From: Porodaedalea pini
Taxonomy: Eukaryota; Basidiomycota; Agaricomycetes; Hymenochaetales; Hymenochaetaceae
Assembly: GCA_002794775.1 (NCBI GenBank)
Contig: NBAY01000066.1
Coordinates: forward strand, 124,001-188,000
Reading direction: 5' to 3'
Length of the DNA stretch: 64,000 nt
Shown: one piece after another, positions 10,701 through 22,110 of the stretch
How the letters are laid out: each line of letters starts with the position of its first letter
Position numbering within the stretch: position 1 is the first letter of the stretch
Position numbers and translations under genes: made by a program
The notes under the pieces: model-generated
Told to the model about the DNA's origin: nothing
Seen by the model: only the letters and a program-made list of their open reading frames with translations
Databases searched by the model: none

Positions 10701-11343
10701 CAAGTACGGATATCGCGGCTACGGCAGCTCCTCTGCTTCACCTTGCACCTGAAGGCTGGCCGAGCTCGCTCTTAGAGTCGTCGTTCCACACTGCGAGGCC
10801 TGGGTCTGGGAGGACGACGAGCACGACACGCGTGAGGGCCGTACGCTCAGACAGGACGTACTCGATCTTCCGCACAATTTCAGGACCGTTGTACCCGTTG
10901 ACGTTAACCCTGCGAACGAGTACGAAGTGCTAGAGCATCAGCGCACCACTGAGCACTGCGAGAATCGTGTTTGGTAACATCCCTTTTGCTGAGAAGCACG
11001 CGATAGTGAGGTGAGTGAGGTGCATATTTAAAGTCTAAAATGCACTGCTGAGCTGTTTGCTTGAAGCAGTTGTTAAGACAATCTTGAGAGAAGGAAGAAA
11101 AGTGAAATGTGTTCAACGCTCTTTCTTTATTTACGCGTTTGTTTGCCCGTCGATCATGGACATGAGTGACCTAAGCCGTGTGTCACGTGAAATCAGACAC
11201 TCACGCACTCCTTTTTCATTTCATTTCATTTTTGCCCTCCATCATGATGACGAGGCATGGGAATACAAGCGGAATTAAGGCGAAGATGGGTTTAGGGCTG
11301 CTTGCGGGCGCCAATATCGAATTTCACCCCTCTCCACGATGTC
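10701..11343. other. Upstream region of the first NLR gene
   Basis: No coding frame I can support. The stretch at 11120-11160 (ttatttacgcgtttgtttg) resembles 38445-38465 and 47262-47285, so part of the repeated NLR-flanking sequence also lies here. Confidence 0.4.
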
Positions 11344-14300
11344 ATGTCCACCCACTACTCGCTACGAGGTTCGTCTCTATAGTGCGCAGCTCTGCTTGTT
11401 TTGACGTTCTCTGTAGTTATCCGTGTTCAAGATGTTCAGTGGAGGCCGCGTATTCTTAGAAAAATCCCTGACCTTTATGTTGAAGTAAAGCTCGGCCGTA
11501 TCATCAAGCGAACGCGGACAGTCAAGAAGAACTTATCGCCCACTTGGGATGAAACCCTTACGCTGTAAGTTTACTCTGTATATTGGCTTCAGAGATCCTC
11601 AGTACTTTCCTGTAGCCCACCTTCGGATCAATCTATCAAACTTAGTATCCGAGTTAAACACGCATCAGTCTTGCCTTCAGATCCTTGTGTTGGATTTGCT
11701 GTCATCAAGCTTGCTGATCTGGTGGCGAAGTGTGATAATGGCGAAGGTAATCTTCAGTTCCAATTATCATGCTTCTTGATTCATGTGTTGCCTATACCAT
11801 TAGCGGCCCAGATAAGTCTACATAGACCGTCCAGCAAAGCACTCGCGGGCATGGTTCATCTACGCCTCGAAATCGCGGACAGGATGACCGCCACCGATCT
11901 TGATCTCAAAGGCGCAGCACAGGATGTTCAACGGGCCAGAACTGGAACTTCAGGCTCCAACTCTGTCGCGTTTGCTGAGGGAGCCATGCAGTTGAACAAT
12001 GGCGGCGTTCTGTACGATTCTCTTTCAAACCTTTGCAAAACAATGAGCGTGTTCATTGGACTAATTGATGATGTGTCTAAAGTAAGTCTGTTGCTCTCGG
12101 TGGTGTTATTTGTTGATCTTTCAATGCGACTAGATTCATCCATATCTGAATGCTGCATGGCAAGTGACTTCAGCGCTGTACAAAGTTCGGTTGGAGAGCG
12201 ATCTGCTGTGTAGAATATTCCTTGACATTTATGTGTAGGTCATCTCGAAGCAGTTTGAAAGTGACGAAAAGGTCATCGATCTGGTTCGCACCATGGAAAA
12301 AGCCTTCGATTTCGCTCATGATACACAAACTTCGCTGCGCGATAAAACAAGAATTCTGGAATCATCCATCATCGACCTCTTACAGCAGATCAAGGAATGT
12401 TGTGAATTCATCCGAGAATACATGGCGCATTCGTTTGCTGGTGAGTTTCGTCAGACATAATGGATTCTCTTATAGCGTCAACCTTGTTTTCAGGACGAAT
12501 GCTCGAATTGAGCGCAAGCCAGCAAATAGACGAGTTCTTGAAGTCGCTGGCTGATTGCAAGGACGCCATTGATACGGGTCTTGTGCTTCACAATGCTATT
12601 ATTACAGGCCGAACGTCTGAAAAAGTCGACACTATATGTGCGTGTCTACCTCGTCCTGCCAGTGAGCTTTATAAGAACCCGTGTTTTAGATTTGCACCAG
12701 CGACTCAAGCCTGATGAACCGCTCCCACGCACGCGAGATACGTGCCTCCAAGGTACACGTGTTGGAATTCGTCGACAAGTCATCGATTGGGTAAACTCGG
12801 AATCCGGACCAAACATTCTTTGGCTATATGGCGTAGCAGGTTCCGGGAAAAGTACCATCTCCGTTACCATCTCAGACTACTTCCACGACATTCATCAGCG
12901 TGGTGCTTTTCTCTTCTTCGAACGGGGAAAAAGCGATCCCAGCTCCGTCATTCGGACCATCGCTTTCAAGCTCGCATCTTTTGATCGTTCTATCAGATCG
13001 CATCTCATCGATGAAATTGAGAAGGATGAGGATATTGCTTTTGCTTCGCCCGCGAGACAGTTCGATAAGCTTATTTTGCTGCCACTCGAAAATGCTGCTG
13101 TAAAGGGACCTATTGTCATCATCCTGGATGCGTTGGACGAATGCGGCTCGCCCGAGACTCGACGCGAGTTAATGCAGCTCCTTCAGCATAAATTCTCACA
13201 TCTATCTAAAAAGTTCAGGTTCCTTATTACGAGTCGACCGGAGAGCGATATCTGTACTGCTTTCTTATCGTCACAAGGCTCTGTTCGAGCAATCGAATTG
13301 GATTACACGTCAGTGGCCAGTCAAGATGATGTCCTTTCCTTCATTCGCATGGAAATGCAGCGGGCTGTTAGGGATCAGGTAGAAGTACCAAACGACTGGC
13401 CATGGGATGCAAACATGTTACTTCTCGGTAAAGGCTCAGGGGGGCTCTTCATATGGGCATCGACAGCTGTCAAGTTAGTTTCGAGCAGTTATAATCCGTT
13501 TCGAAAGCTAGAGGAGCTAGTCTCAGACTCCCGATCGCTTAATCGCTATGGCCTCGACAAATTATATGCCACTGTCTTTCAGAGTTCGGGAATTGCATGG
13601 GATGACGACGAATGCAGGGCCCACTTTTCGAAGATCCTTGCTCTAATCCTCTTTAGCAAGATTCCACTCTCAATTTCCACGATTGATGGCATTTTAGGCT
13701 TTCCGCCTCATGATTCATCACGATTTATTCTCTCTAGGTTTCAATGTCTACTCGCGTATACACCCAACACGCCCGTTCGCCTCTTTCACACCTCCCTTGT
13801 GGACTATCTGGTGTCATCCGATCGTTTCAGCGACCCCTGGTTCATTGACATTCCCGCCCAGCAAACGTTTATCACCACACGATCCTTCAATGTCATGAAG
13901 GGCATACTTTGCTTCAACATTTGCAACCTCGAGTCCTCATACGTGGCTAACGATCGCGTTCCGGGACTTCAGGATCGGATCGAAAAGAATATACCCTCGC
14001 ATTTGGCCTACGTGTGTTTGTCGTGGGCCCGACATCTTCGTGAGGCGCCACACTCGTCGATATTGCTGGATGCATTGTCAGACTTTCTGCACAACCACCT
14101 ACTGTACTGGCTCGAAGTATTGAGCCTATTAGGAAAGGCCATTCACGCCAGTCCGGCGCTTTTTGATGCTGTAACATGGGTAGAGGTGAGCATTAACTTA
14201 TGACGTGCAGCATATTGTTAATACTCTCGTCTAGACATCGGATGCAGCGACATCGGCTTTCTTAAAAGATGCTCAAGGCCTAGTCACTCGGTTTGCCCCG

Positions 14301-16511
14301 TGTATCTCACAAAGCTCGCCTCATATCTATCTCTCTGCAATTCCTCTTTCATCGAAGGAATCGAAGATATCGGCACATTATCTGAGGCGTTTGTCCTCGA
14401 TTGTACAGGTTGATCAACGAGGAGCCAAATCCCAGTCACTATTGCAAAAGATTTATTACCAAAAGGGCATGACGGGTGTCGCGTTCTCGCGTGACGGAAG
14501 ACGCATTGCAGTGGGCTTCGAGGATGGGATGATCAAGCTTTTGGATGCAGAAAATGGTGAAACTGTCACCGGGCCCTTCCTAGGCCATACGGATACCGTC
14601 TGGTGCCTCGCCTTTTCATATGACGGAACTCGCATCGTCTCTGGTTCTGAGGATCACATAGTCAAAATTTGGGATGCGGAAAGCGGTAAGCTTGTTTCTG
14701 GGCCTTTCATTGGTCATGCGGAGGCCATCCTGGCCGTCGCCTTCTCACCTGATGGAACGTGTGTCGTCTCCGGCTCCTGGGATGGGACAATTAGCATCTG
14801 GAATGCAAAAAGCGGGGAGGCCGTTTCCGGGCCTTTTGAAGGGCATGTCGACAGTGTCTACTCTGTCACCTTCTCACCGGATGGTACGCGTATTGTCTCC
14901 GGCTCCGACGATGCGACGATCGGAGTATGGGACGCAAAGAGCGGGGAGGTCGCTTCTGGGCCCTTCAAAGGGCATACGAGTGGCGTCAGATGCGTAGCCT
15001 TCTCTCCTGACGGCACTCAAATCGTCTCTGGCTCAAACGACATGTCAATCCGGGTTTGGGATGCAGAGAGTGGCGAAACTGTCTCTGGACCCTTCGCGGG
15101 ACATACGGATGATGTGCGGTCCGTTAGCTTCTCTTCTGACGGTACGCGCATTGTCTCAGGTTCCGACGATAAAACGATCAGGGTTTGGGACGTGGAGAGT
15201 GGGGAGGTCGTATTAGGGCCCTTCGAAGGACATACGAACAATATTTACTCCGCCGTCTTCTTGCCTGACAGTACATACATCCTCTCAGGCTCTGAGGATG
15301 AGACAATCATAGTATGGGATACAAAAAACGGCGAGACTGCTATTCAAGCGCACACATCCGGCGTCGTGTCCGTCGCCCTCTCTCCTGATGGCTCTTGCGT
15401 TGCCTTGAGTTTCCGGGATCGGTCAATCAGGATCTGGGATATGGAGAACGGCGAGGTCCTTTCCGGACCCTTCGTTGGACACACAGGCATCGTCTTGTGC
15501 ATCGCCTTTTCGCATGATGGCAGCCTTATTGTCTCCGGGTCTGAGGATAAAACAATCATGGTTTGGGATGCAAACAGCGGCCAGACTGTCTCTGGGCCTT
15601 TCATCGGCCACACAGGCAGTATCTTGTCTGTTGCTTTCTCGCTTGATGGTGCTCGCATCGTCTCGGGCTCCGGCGATAAGACAATCAGGGTCTGGGATGT
15701 AGAGAGTGGGGAAGTTATTTCGGGACCTTTTGAAAAGCATAGGGCGCGCGTCATGTCTGTTGCCTTTTCGCCTGACGGAACACGGGTCGTCACGGGCTCC
15801 CAGGATAAAACGATCAAGGTCTGGGATGCAAGTAGTGGTGATGTTGTTTCTGGAGCCTTCAAGGGACACGTGGGCGGTGTCTGGTCCGTCGCCTTCTCGT
15901 CTGATGGCACACGGATTGTATCTGGGTCGGAGGATGAAACAGTCAGGGTTTGGGATGCAGAGAGTGGCTGGTTTATCTCAGGGCCCTTCAAAGGGCATAC
16001 AAGTCTCGTTACGTCCGTCGCCTTCTCGCCTGACGGGACGCATATCGTCTCGGGTTCTTGGGACAACAAGATTAGAGCCTGGGATGTGGAGAGTGGCGAG
16101 CTCATTCCCGGATCTTTCGAAGGCCACACAGGAAACATTTTGTCCGTCGCCTTCTTGCCTGACGGGACCAGCATTGTCTCTGGCTCCAGCGATAATACGA
16201 TTAGGATCTGGGATACAACAAGGAGAGAGGTTGTATCTGGGTCGTTCGAAAGGCACACATTTGCGTCGATTAGCGAGTCGTCTGCCCCGTTACATGACGA
16301 TAAGGTGTTTTTGAATTGGCTCTTGCATGAAGACGGATGGATACGCGGTGAACAGGGTGAATTACTGTTATGGGTTCCTCCTGACCTTCGTGGTACACTT
16401 TGGCGTCCTCAGAACACTGCCATTCTCACCCGTGGATTCTCGACGAAGCTGGACTTCACGAACTCCGCTCATGGTGAGCATTGGGTTGATTGCTTTAAAC
16501 CGCCTCAATGA
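11344..16511 (+). CDS. NLR-like protein: C2 - helical region - NACHT - 14 WD40 repeats (intact)
   Basis: Nine exons splice in frame: 11344-11368, 11417-11564, 11616-11746, 11804-12081, 12134-12184, 12239-12440, 12494-12637, 12690-14185 and 14235-16511, giving 1583 aa. Residues about 10-110 look like a C2 domain (DLYVEVKLG, SPTWDETLTL). Next is a helical segment, then a NACHT NTPase with Walker A GVAGSGKST (about 375-383), Walker B IVIILDALDECG (about 466) and RFLITSRPE. About 900-1500 are 14 WD40 repeats of about 43 residues, ending in a conserved tail with LLLWVPPDLR. STAND NTPases of this plan sense ligands with the repeats and signal through the N-terminus, in fungi often in self/non-self recognition; that role is inferred. 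The C2 part suggests membrane binding. All splice sites are GT-AG and no stop interrupts it. A paralog with the same exon plan is at 32930. Confidence 0.9.
14450..16260 (+). repeat. 14 tandem WD40-coding repeats (about 129 bp unit)
   Basis: Units share the core AFSPDGTRIVSGSEDKTI and the linker WDAESGEVVSGPF, with a period of 43 codons. Repeats 1, 7 and 8 are the most divergent; the others are very alike at DNA and protein level. Variation concentrates just after the GH dipeptide (TDT, AEA, VDS, TSG, TDD, TNN and so on). Fourteen repeats would make two seven-bladed propellers. Confidence 0.9.
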
Positions 16512-17224
16512 TATTGCAGTTTTTCTTATCGGGTTATGTATCAATGCGTCTGTCCGCCTTCCGCCCTCTTGGTAGAATTTACACCTTCTACGTATTTTGT
16601 AATACTAGATAACAGACTTGCTGTGACATGTTTTACTTCTGACGGATCTGGGAGCAAAATTCATGGCCACCATGTCTCGATTACGGATCGCAACGAAGTG
16701 ACTCATCTGAACTACAGAGAAGTGCCACTGCATCTCAATCGAACGCAGAGCCTGGACTGCAAACCCGCGTACCTATATTTCCATAGAAACCTACACACGG
16801 ACATCGATATTGACACTCCTAAGGTACATGACTTCGGAGCCTCGGAATACGGATCAAAATATTATGGTCATGGTTGTTACAGGACAAATGCATAACCGAT
16901 ACAGAGAACATCTCAGATTCGAGCAAGAGCGAACATACTCACGGCATAACCTACAGGAAGAAAAAAAGCTTTGGTCAGAGCAGAGTCGTTCAAATGACGG
17001 GAAAATGTAAAACGAAAGGGAGAATCAGGGAACCGGGTCTCGACAGAAGCTTGAAGGTTCAGACGGCACTTCCTAAATTGCATTCGGTTGATGTTCATCG
17101 TGTATGGAAAGGGCAAACAGGAAACAGACGAAGAGATGGAAGATGAAACTCACGAACGACAAAAGCTTTCGCGCAGAGGCTGTTAGCTGGAAAAGCTAGA
17201 TAATGCAAGGGACATGTTATCAGA
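16512..17224. other. Intergenic region after the first NLR gene
   Basis: No supported gene. Short frames exist on both strands (for example 16536-16895) but show no family, no codon pattern and no splice partners. Confidence 0.4.
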
Positions 17225-17624
17225 TCATAAGGTGACGAGAAAATAAAAATGGAGAGAGATGAAGATGAAGATCAGGTGTGTCAAGTTCTGGAGCTCGCCC
17301 ACAATCGCGAGAGATTGGGTATACTCCCTGAAGAAATTCAATCAAAGAAAGAATGGCATCATAGAAGGATGTACACAGTAAAAAGCTAAATCCTCACCTC
17401 CAGTCATCTTTCTCCTGCCCGTCATTGCCGAGCTGACGAGTAAAACAAAATGTTGAAGTATCCGCGAAGCAGACAAGCAAGTAAAAAATTATCAGGACGC
17501 CGACCAAGAGTAAGCCCCATTCTGTTCCGAGCCTCTGTGAGAGTCGAGACCGCATAACTACGTTCATGAGCAACGAAGTGCCGTCCACTTACAGCACGCG
17601 AGTTTGAAAAACGGCGGAGCTCAT
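17225..17624 (-). CDS. Putative small membrane protein, 89 aa, three exons
   Basis: ATG at 17624. Exons 17624-17593, 17532-17398 and 17327-17225 join in frame through two GT-AG introns of 60 and 70 bp. The product has a clear hydrophobic segment GLLLVGVLIIFYLLVCFA (about residues 18-35) and a second hydrophobic stretch near the C-terminus (HLIFIFISLHFYFLVTL), so it may cross a membrane twice. I do not recognise the family. The consistent intron phases and size support a gene, but all exons are short, and the third could be a chance frame. Confidence 0.35.
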
Positions 17625-18150
17625 GTCTTCGCCCCAACCGTCCCCGACGCACCCGGAACGGCGTGCAGAGGGCAGCGGACGGGAGCACCTGGCTGTATCG
17701 TCGATCTCTTCAAGACGAATTGTCGAGAGCAAGGCCGACGCGCTACGCCGCCCCCGAAAGCCGTCGTGCTTGAAGACGGAGGCTTTCCCAAGGTCAGACC
17801 GGGGGCAGCATCCTGGGAGGACCCTCTGCAGAATCTCCGGGGACTTTCCCCGCAGCGAAAGGAGAGGAACTTCTCTGTGCGTGTGCTGCGATAGCGGTCC
17901 TTTGGCCGGCGTGGGTTGTGAAGAACAAGCGTTGGTTGGGAAAACAAAAATTTAACCGTGATGAATATCACGTGATGTAATGTGGTGACTCGCCCTCCTT
18001 CGGCTTGCGGGCACTGCAGTGCAAGTTTCTGACCTCGACTTGTACGTACTCTCCTAATCGTCTTTCGCTTCACTCTTTTTCATCTCTACCAACCTAGACG
18101 TACTCGCCACTTCAGCAATTATCTCACTCTTGCATTAATCTTAATCTCTA

Positions 18151-19345
18151 ATGGTCGGATTCGTGGATCCAAACCCGTCAAAGCAGCCCGAGAGACCGCC
18201 GCCGGAGAGGTGGTGGAAAGGCGCCTTTGCGAATCCAATACAGGTCAAAAAGCCTGCACAAGGTGAGTAATGATCATCTGAGGATGTGAACGACGGATGG
18301 AGGATTGGATGTGATATCGGTAATGCATGTCCCCGAGTCGAGGTGACGGAGCCTACGTTTCTCGATGCCTGACCCTCGTCCGCAATGCTGTTTATGCTAT
18401 TTACCAGCCTCTGTCGATGCATTCTAAGAAGTGCTATCATCCACAACAAGAGAGCTGACATTCCTTATGTCCCAGGTAAATACTCGCCAAAGATAGACGA
18501 GCGCTGCTTCACCTGGTGTTCCCAGTCCGTGCGAGGGCGGTGCGAGGGGCAAGATCCGTGGTGCCGCTCCGTATGCGTCCGCCGCGTGTTCGAGCATGAA
18601 GTCCGCCAGCTCACATCGCACTTCTCGCATGACGCTGCACACCACTCGCGGACATCTGCTGGGAAAGGGCCTGCACAAAAGTACCCACTCCCGCCTGAGG
18701 GCCAGCCCCGTTTGTTAGGAGGAGATGGCGCAGAGGACGAGAACAGAAGGGAGATGGGGAAGGAGGTGAGGTACTGGGAGGAAGGCTGGTATGTGTGGAT
18801 GACGAAGAACCGGTGGGCGGCGCAGGAGAAGATGGATCTGATGATGCTTGACTTGGAAAGACAGACGAACTGGATGCGGATGAAGGAGCAGGAGGATCGC
18901 GCGTGGGCGGAGAGCGAGGCGCAGATGGAGAGGGATCGAGAACGGGAGGGACATGAGCCGCCGGCGGTGGTGCCTGAGGGTCTGGAGCACGACGCCCAAG
19001 ATGGCCCACTGCGACATCCATATCCCAATGCTGCGTGAGTTCACTCATTTCTTTACTCTCTTCCTTTATAATCGCGTTGCTGAAGTATTGCGAGCCAGCG
19101 AAGAATCCTTCCTCATGCGAGTACCAACTCGGTTTCCCGTCGGGCAGTACGCGCAGCAGACGCTCGCACCGACATGGAAGGTACTCGGGATTGTGCGCGA
19201 GAGCATAGAGAGTGGGGACCAGAAGGACCTAGCGATTCGTGCGTGGGAGACGGCGTGGAGCGGCGCGCCGTTCACTCTAGTGAAGAATGTGGTGAAGACG
19301 TGCGTGGAGAGTCTTAAGAAGGGCCCTAAGGATGAGGGCTCGTAG
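18151..19345 (+). CDS. Conserved Cys-rich protein of unknown function, 305 aa
   Basis: Three exons, 18151-18262, 18476-19034 and 19099-19345, join in frame (918 nt). The first intron is long for the window (213 bp). The N-terminus is proline-rich with ERWWKGAFANP. Then comes a cysteine cluster CFTWCSQSVRGRCEGQDPWC followed by RSVCVRRVFEHEV, a W-rich stretch (YWEEGWYVWMTKNRW), and a charged, probably coiled-coil, helix rich in Met, Glu and Arg. The C-terminal exon (APTWKVLGIVRESIESGDQ) is amphipathic. The Cys pattern could bind metal or be oxidised. I believe similar proteins occur across mushrooms, but I know no function. The frame is intact and codon use looks normal. Confidence 0.7.
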
Positions 19346-21150
19346 GGAAACGTTTGTGGTATTGTTGTGTAGCAATAGCTTTGGTTTTTGTTTTTGTTCT
19401 GTACAACATGTTTGGGCTGCTTTTGGCGTCTGTGTTTTAAGCATTGTCTAGTCTTTCAAGTAGGCCATCCCTTTTCTGCCACTCATAATCAGCCTCTGCT
19501 GACGAACAAGGTCATTCCCTCATTTGAATGAAGATCGCATTCGCCTCGGTTTCATACACCAACAACTCTGCGTACACGGATGCCTTTCTTCAAGACATGA
19601 AACCTATGGACTTACCGGACGACGTAAATCAGAAATACCTACCTACCTACCTCCATAGACATAGGCTTCATTGATTGTGAGAAGATCCGCACTGATTCCG
19701 CAGAGAGTATCGACTGCATTCTATTTTGTACTTAGAAAGTCTGAAAAGCATATCCTGTTTGAACTACGCATATATGTATGCATTTTGGAAACTACGGACT
19801 GGCCGGAGGCAGCTCCCATTCAGGCATGAAAGTTCCTTATTCTAATATGCGAGAATTCAGGTTTTGTTGCGTGCAATAGCATGGCATTGGTGGGGCTGAA
19901 TGTGAACCACCTTCCATTTCCAGCCAGTCCGTGACTTGTTCCGTGGCCTCTGAACTTATCTCTGTGTTTGTCAAGCAGCCTTGTAGACAGTTCGACGAAC
20001 TCAGAGATAGGTCCAGAGGCCTTGACAGATGGTCCTCTTTTCAGCAGAGTCATCTTCAAGCTCTACATATTCTTCTTCAGGTGATGAAGCAGAGGAGAAG
20101 AGTGTGTGCTTATCATTGTTAGACCCTTCTGAGTCATGGAACAAGTTGTACAACAATAAGAGCATGGGCCATTCATAGGACTCAACTCCCTTTAGTAGAC
20201 AAAAAAGAAACTTCTCAAGCTGGAGTGTTATGATGGAGCACAAGGGACAGTCAGGAGAGATGAAGGCAGTGGATGTGAGAATAGGGGAAGTGTAGACAGA
20301 GGAAGTATCAGTATAAGAAGGAGGAGGAGGAGGGCAGTGCTAGCACAAACAAAGATAGGTCAGTTACTTTGCTAAGGACTCTGTAGGACTGTTGTATGCT
20401 GGGTGAGCCTAGATCACATGAGCTTCAGTTGAACCAGTTCTATAGGACTGCTGGAGGTACAATGCAGTGTGCAGTCAAAGTAAAAGCTAATGAAAAGGAG
20501 CACCAAATAGTGCGATAGAAAGGCAGGCTTACATAATCTATATGGCACTCCTACAGACTCAGATTCAGTTGGACATTTCGAATGTAGTCACAACAGGATT
20601 GACAAGTTACATTGTTTCCTCTTTCTCTTTCTTGTAAAAAACTTAGCTATACTATGCCATTTAAACTCCAAATCACATCATGAATAGTATATGTAAGGAC
20701 AATGGACTGAGTAGCTCAGATGGCCTATACTATTCAGAGACTGGTGAGCAAACATTGCAGAAAGTACGTAAGTTTATCTGCAACCAGTCCTAAGTACATC
20801 GTTGCTTTGTTTGGTCATGATCCCATAATGTGAAACGTACCATGACTGGAGTAAGGAAAAAAGATGCATGAAGTAATCACGACTGCCACTGGCAGTGCAT
20901 TTCTGTTGTACACAAATCGACTCTTTGAAAAGGAGAGCAGACGCAGTCTTCCTCTGACCGCCCTTAATTATGTTCACGACTTGTTCTTCTCGTCTAGTCT
21001 AGCGTCGTCCGAGCGCTGGCTCACGGTTTGATGAATTCTCCAGGTGACAGAAAGTGGAACGCCACCAAACGGAAAAAGGCACCGCCGCGACGAAATGACG
21101 CGACGCGTCGGTCTCGTGACCTGCGCGTGAGTTGACGCGACCACGACGAC
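19346..21150. other. Gene-poor, CpG-poor stretch
   Basis: No gene was recognised. From about 19800 to 20960 CpG is visibly rare and TG/CA common, as in decayed methylated repeats. One minus-strand frame (20059-19820) and a short acidic one near 20090 look like relics but match nothing I know. Confidence 0.4.
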
Positions 21151-22110
21151 AATGCAGCAACTGGCCGAGCAGCTTACGAGCGTTGACCCTGCAGACGAGT
21201 ACCCCAGCGCATGCATATATTGTAAGTGCAAACTCCTTGTCGCAGAGAGACGTTCCTAATCTACTTCAGCATACAACAAGGAGAACATCCTTCCGCACGT
21301 CGATGCTGATACCTGCCCACCGCCGAGCGCGTACTCCTCTACGCCGCACAGCGGCTTTTTAAACCAACATTCTCATGCGATGATTCACGGACGTTTCTCG
21401 ACCTTCTCGTGAACATCGAGGCCATCTGGTTGCGTACAGTACAGCAGGCCCGCACGGCGCTGAAGCTGCAGCAGAAGTTCGCCGAGGCGCAAGAACTAGG
21501 TGTGAAGGCTCAAAAAGTCGGGAGGAAAAAAAGTGAGGAGTGTTGCAAGTGATGAACTGAACCTGTCGACGAGGCTTATGGAAAGTGAAGATTCATGCTG
21601 CATTTTTGTCGACTGGTGCGTGTGTTACTGGTCTTTCATTTATATGTGATTGAGCACGGCGGCAGCATATTTGTCATTTGTGGACGTTTCTCTCAAGCGC
21701 ATACCATATCAAAAGTCATGCTGAGATACTGTCCGTCCAATTCTGTCAAAGAGAGAGACTTTTTCGCGGATGAATGGTAGCGTGGTCTATTACATCCTGA
21801 CCTGACGCTCGCCAAGCACTAGTGCGTGCACACCGTTGGGGATGAGATGAAGTCATTTCGGGTGCGTTCTATTTCTAATTTTTTTGTGTCATGCGGATTC
21901 ACTCGCTCGTACGACTCAACGCTGCTGCGCATGTTTTCCACTAGCCTCAAAGAAGAGGACATCCTTGGTGAGATCGAGCACCTATCGTACTCGCGGAATT
22001 TCAATACGGAGTTCAAGGGCCGTTCGACGAGTCGTGGATGTTAGCAGAGCTGAAGGAATATTTGAACGAGGTATAGCACATGATAGCTGTCCTGGAGAAG
22101 CTCGTCTCTA
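21151..22110 (+). pseudogene. Unknown protein-coding gene, frameshifted relic
   Basis: ATG 21151 opens MQQLAEQLTSVDPADEYPS, followed by a good intron (21223-21269) and YNKENILPHVDAD. The frame then shifts near 21320 to TAERVLLYAAQRLFKPTFSC and a helical LLVNIEAIWLRTVQQARTAL stretch that ends at a stop near 21550. A further piece at about 21850-22050 reads SFRVRSISNFFVSCGFTRSY and SLKEEDILGEIEHLSYSRNF. The order, helical character and loss of frame suggest one decayed gene. I do not recognise it. Confidence 0.4.

Noticed and set aside
15344..16258. Long minus-strand frames opposite the WD40 repeats (also at 35996-37832)
   Set aside because: Antisense shadows of the 129-bp coding repeats; their repetitive content mirrors the WD40 units.
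14450..16260. Regularly spaced direct repeats that could suggest a CRISPR-like array
   Set aside because: The units are contiguous coding repeats of 43 codons in a eukaryotic gene.
18465..19048. Pro/Ser-rich minus-strand frames opposite the Cys-rich gene
   Set aside because: Antisense of a spliced, frame-consistent plus-strand gene; composition follows GC-rich codons.
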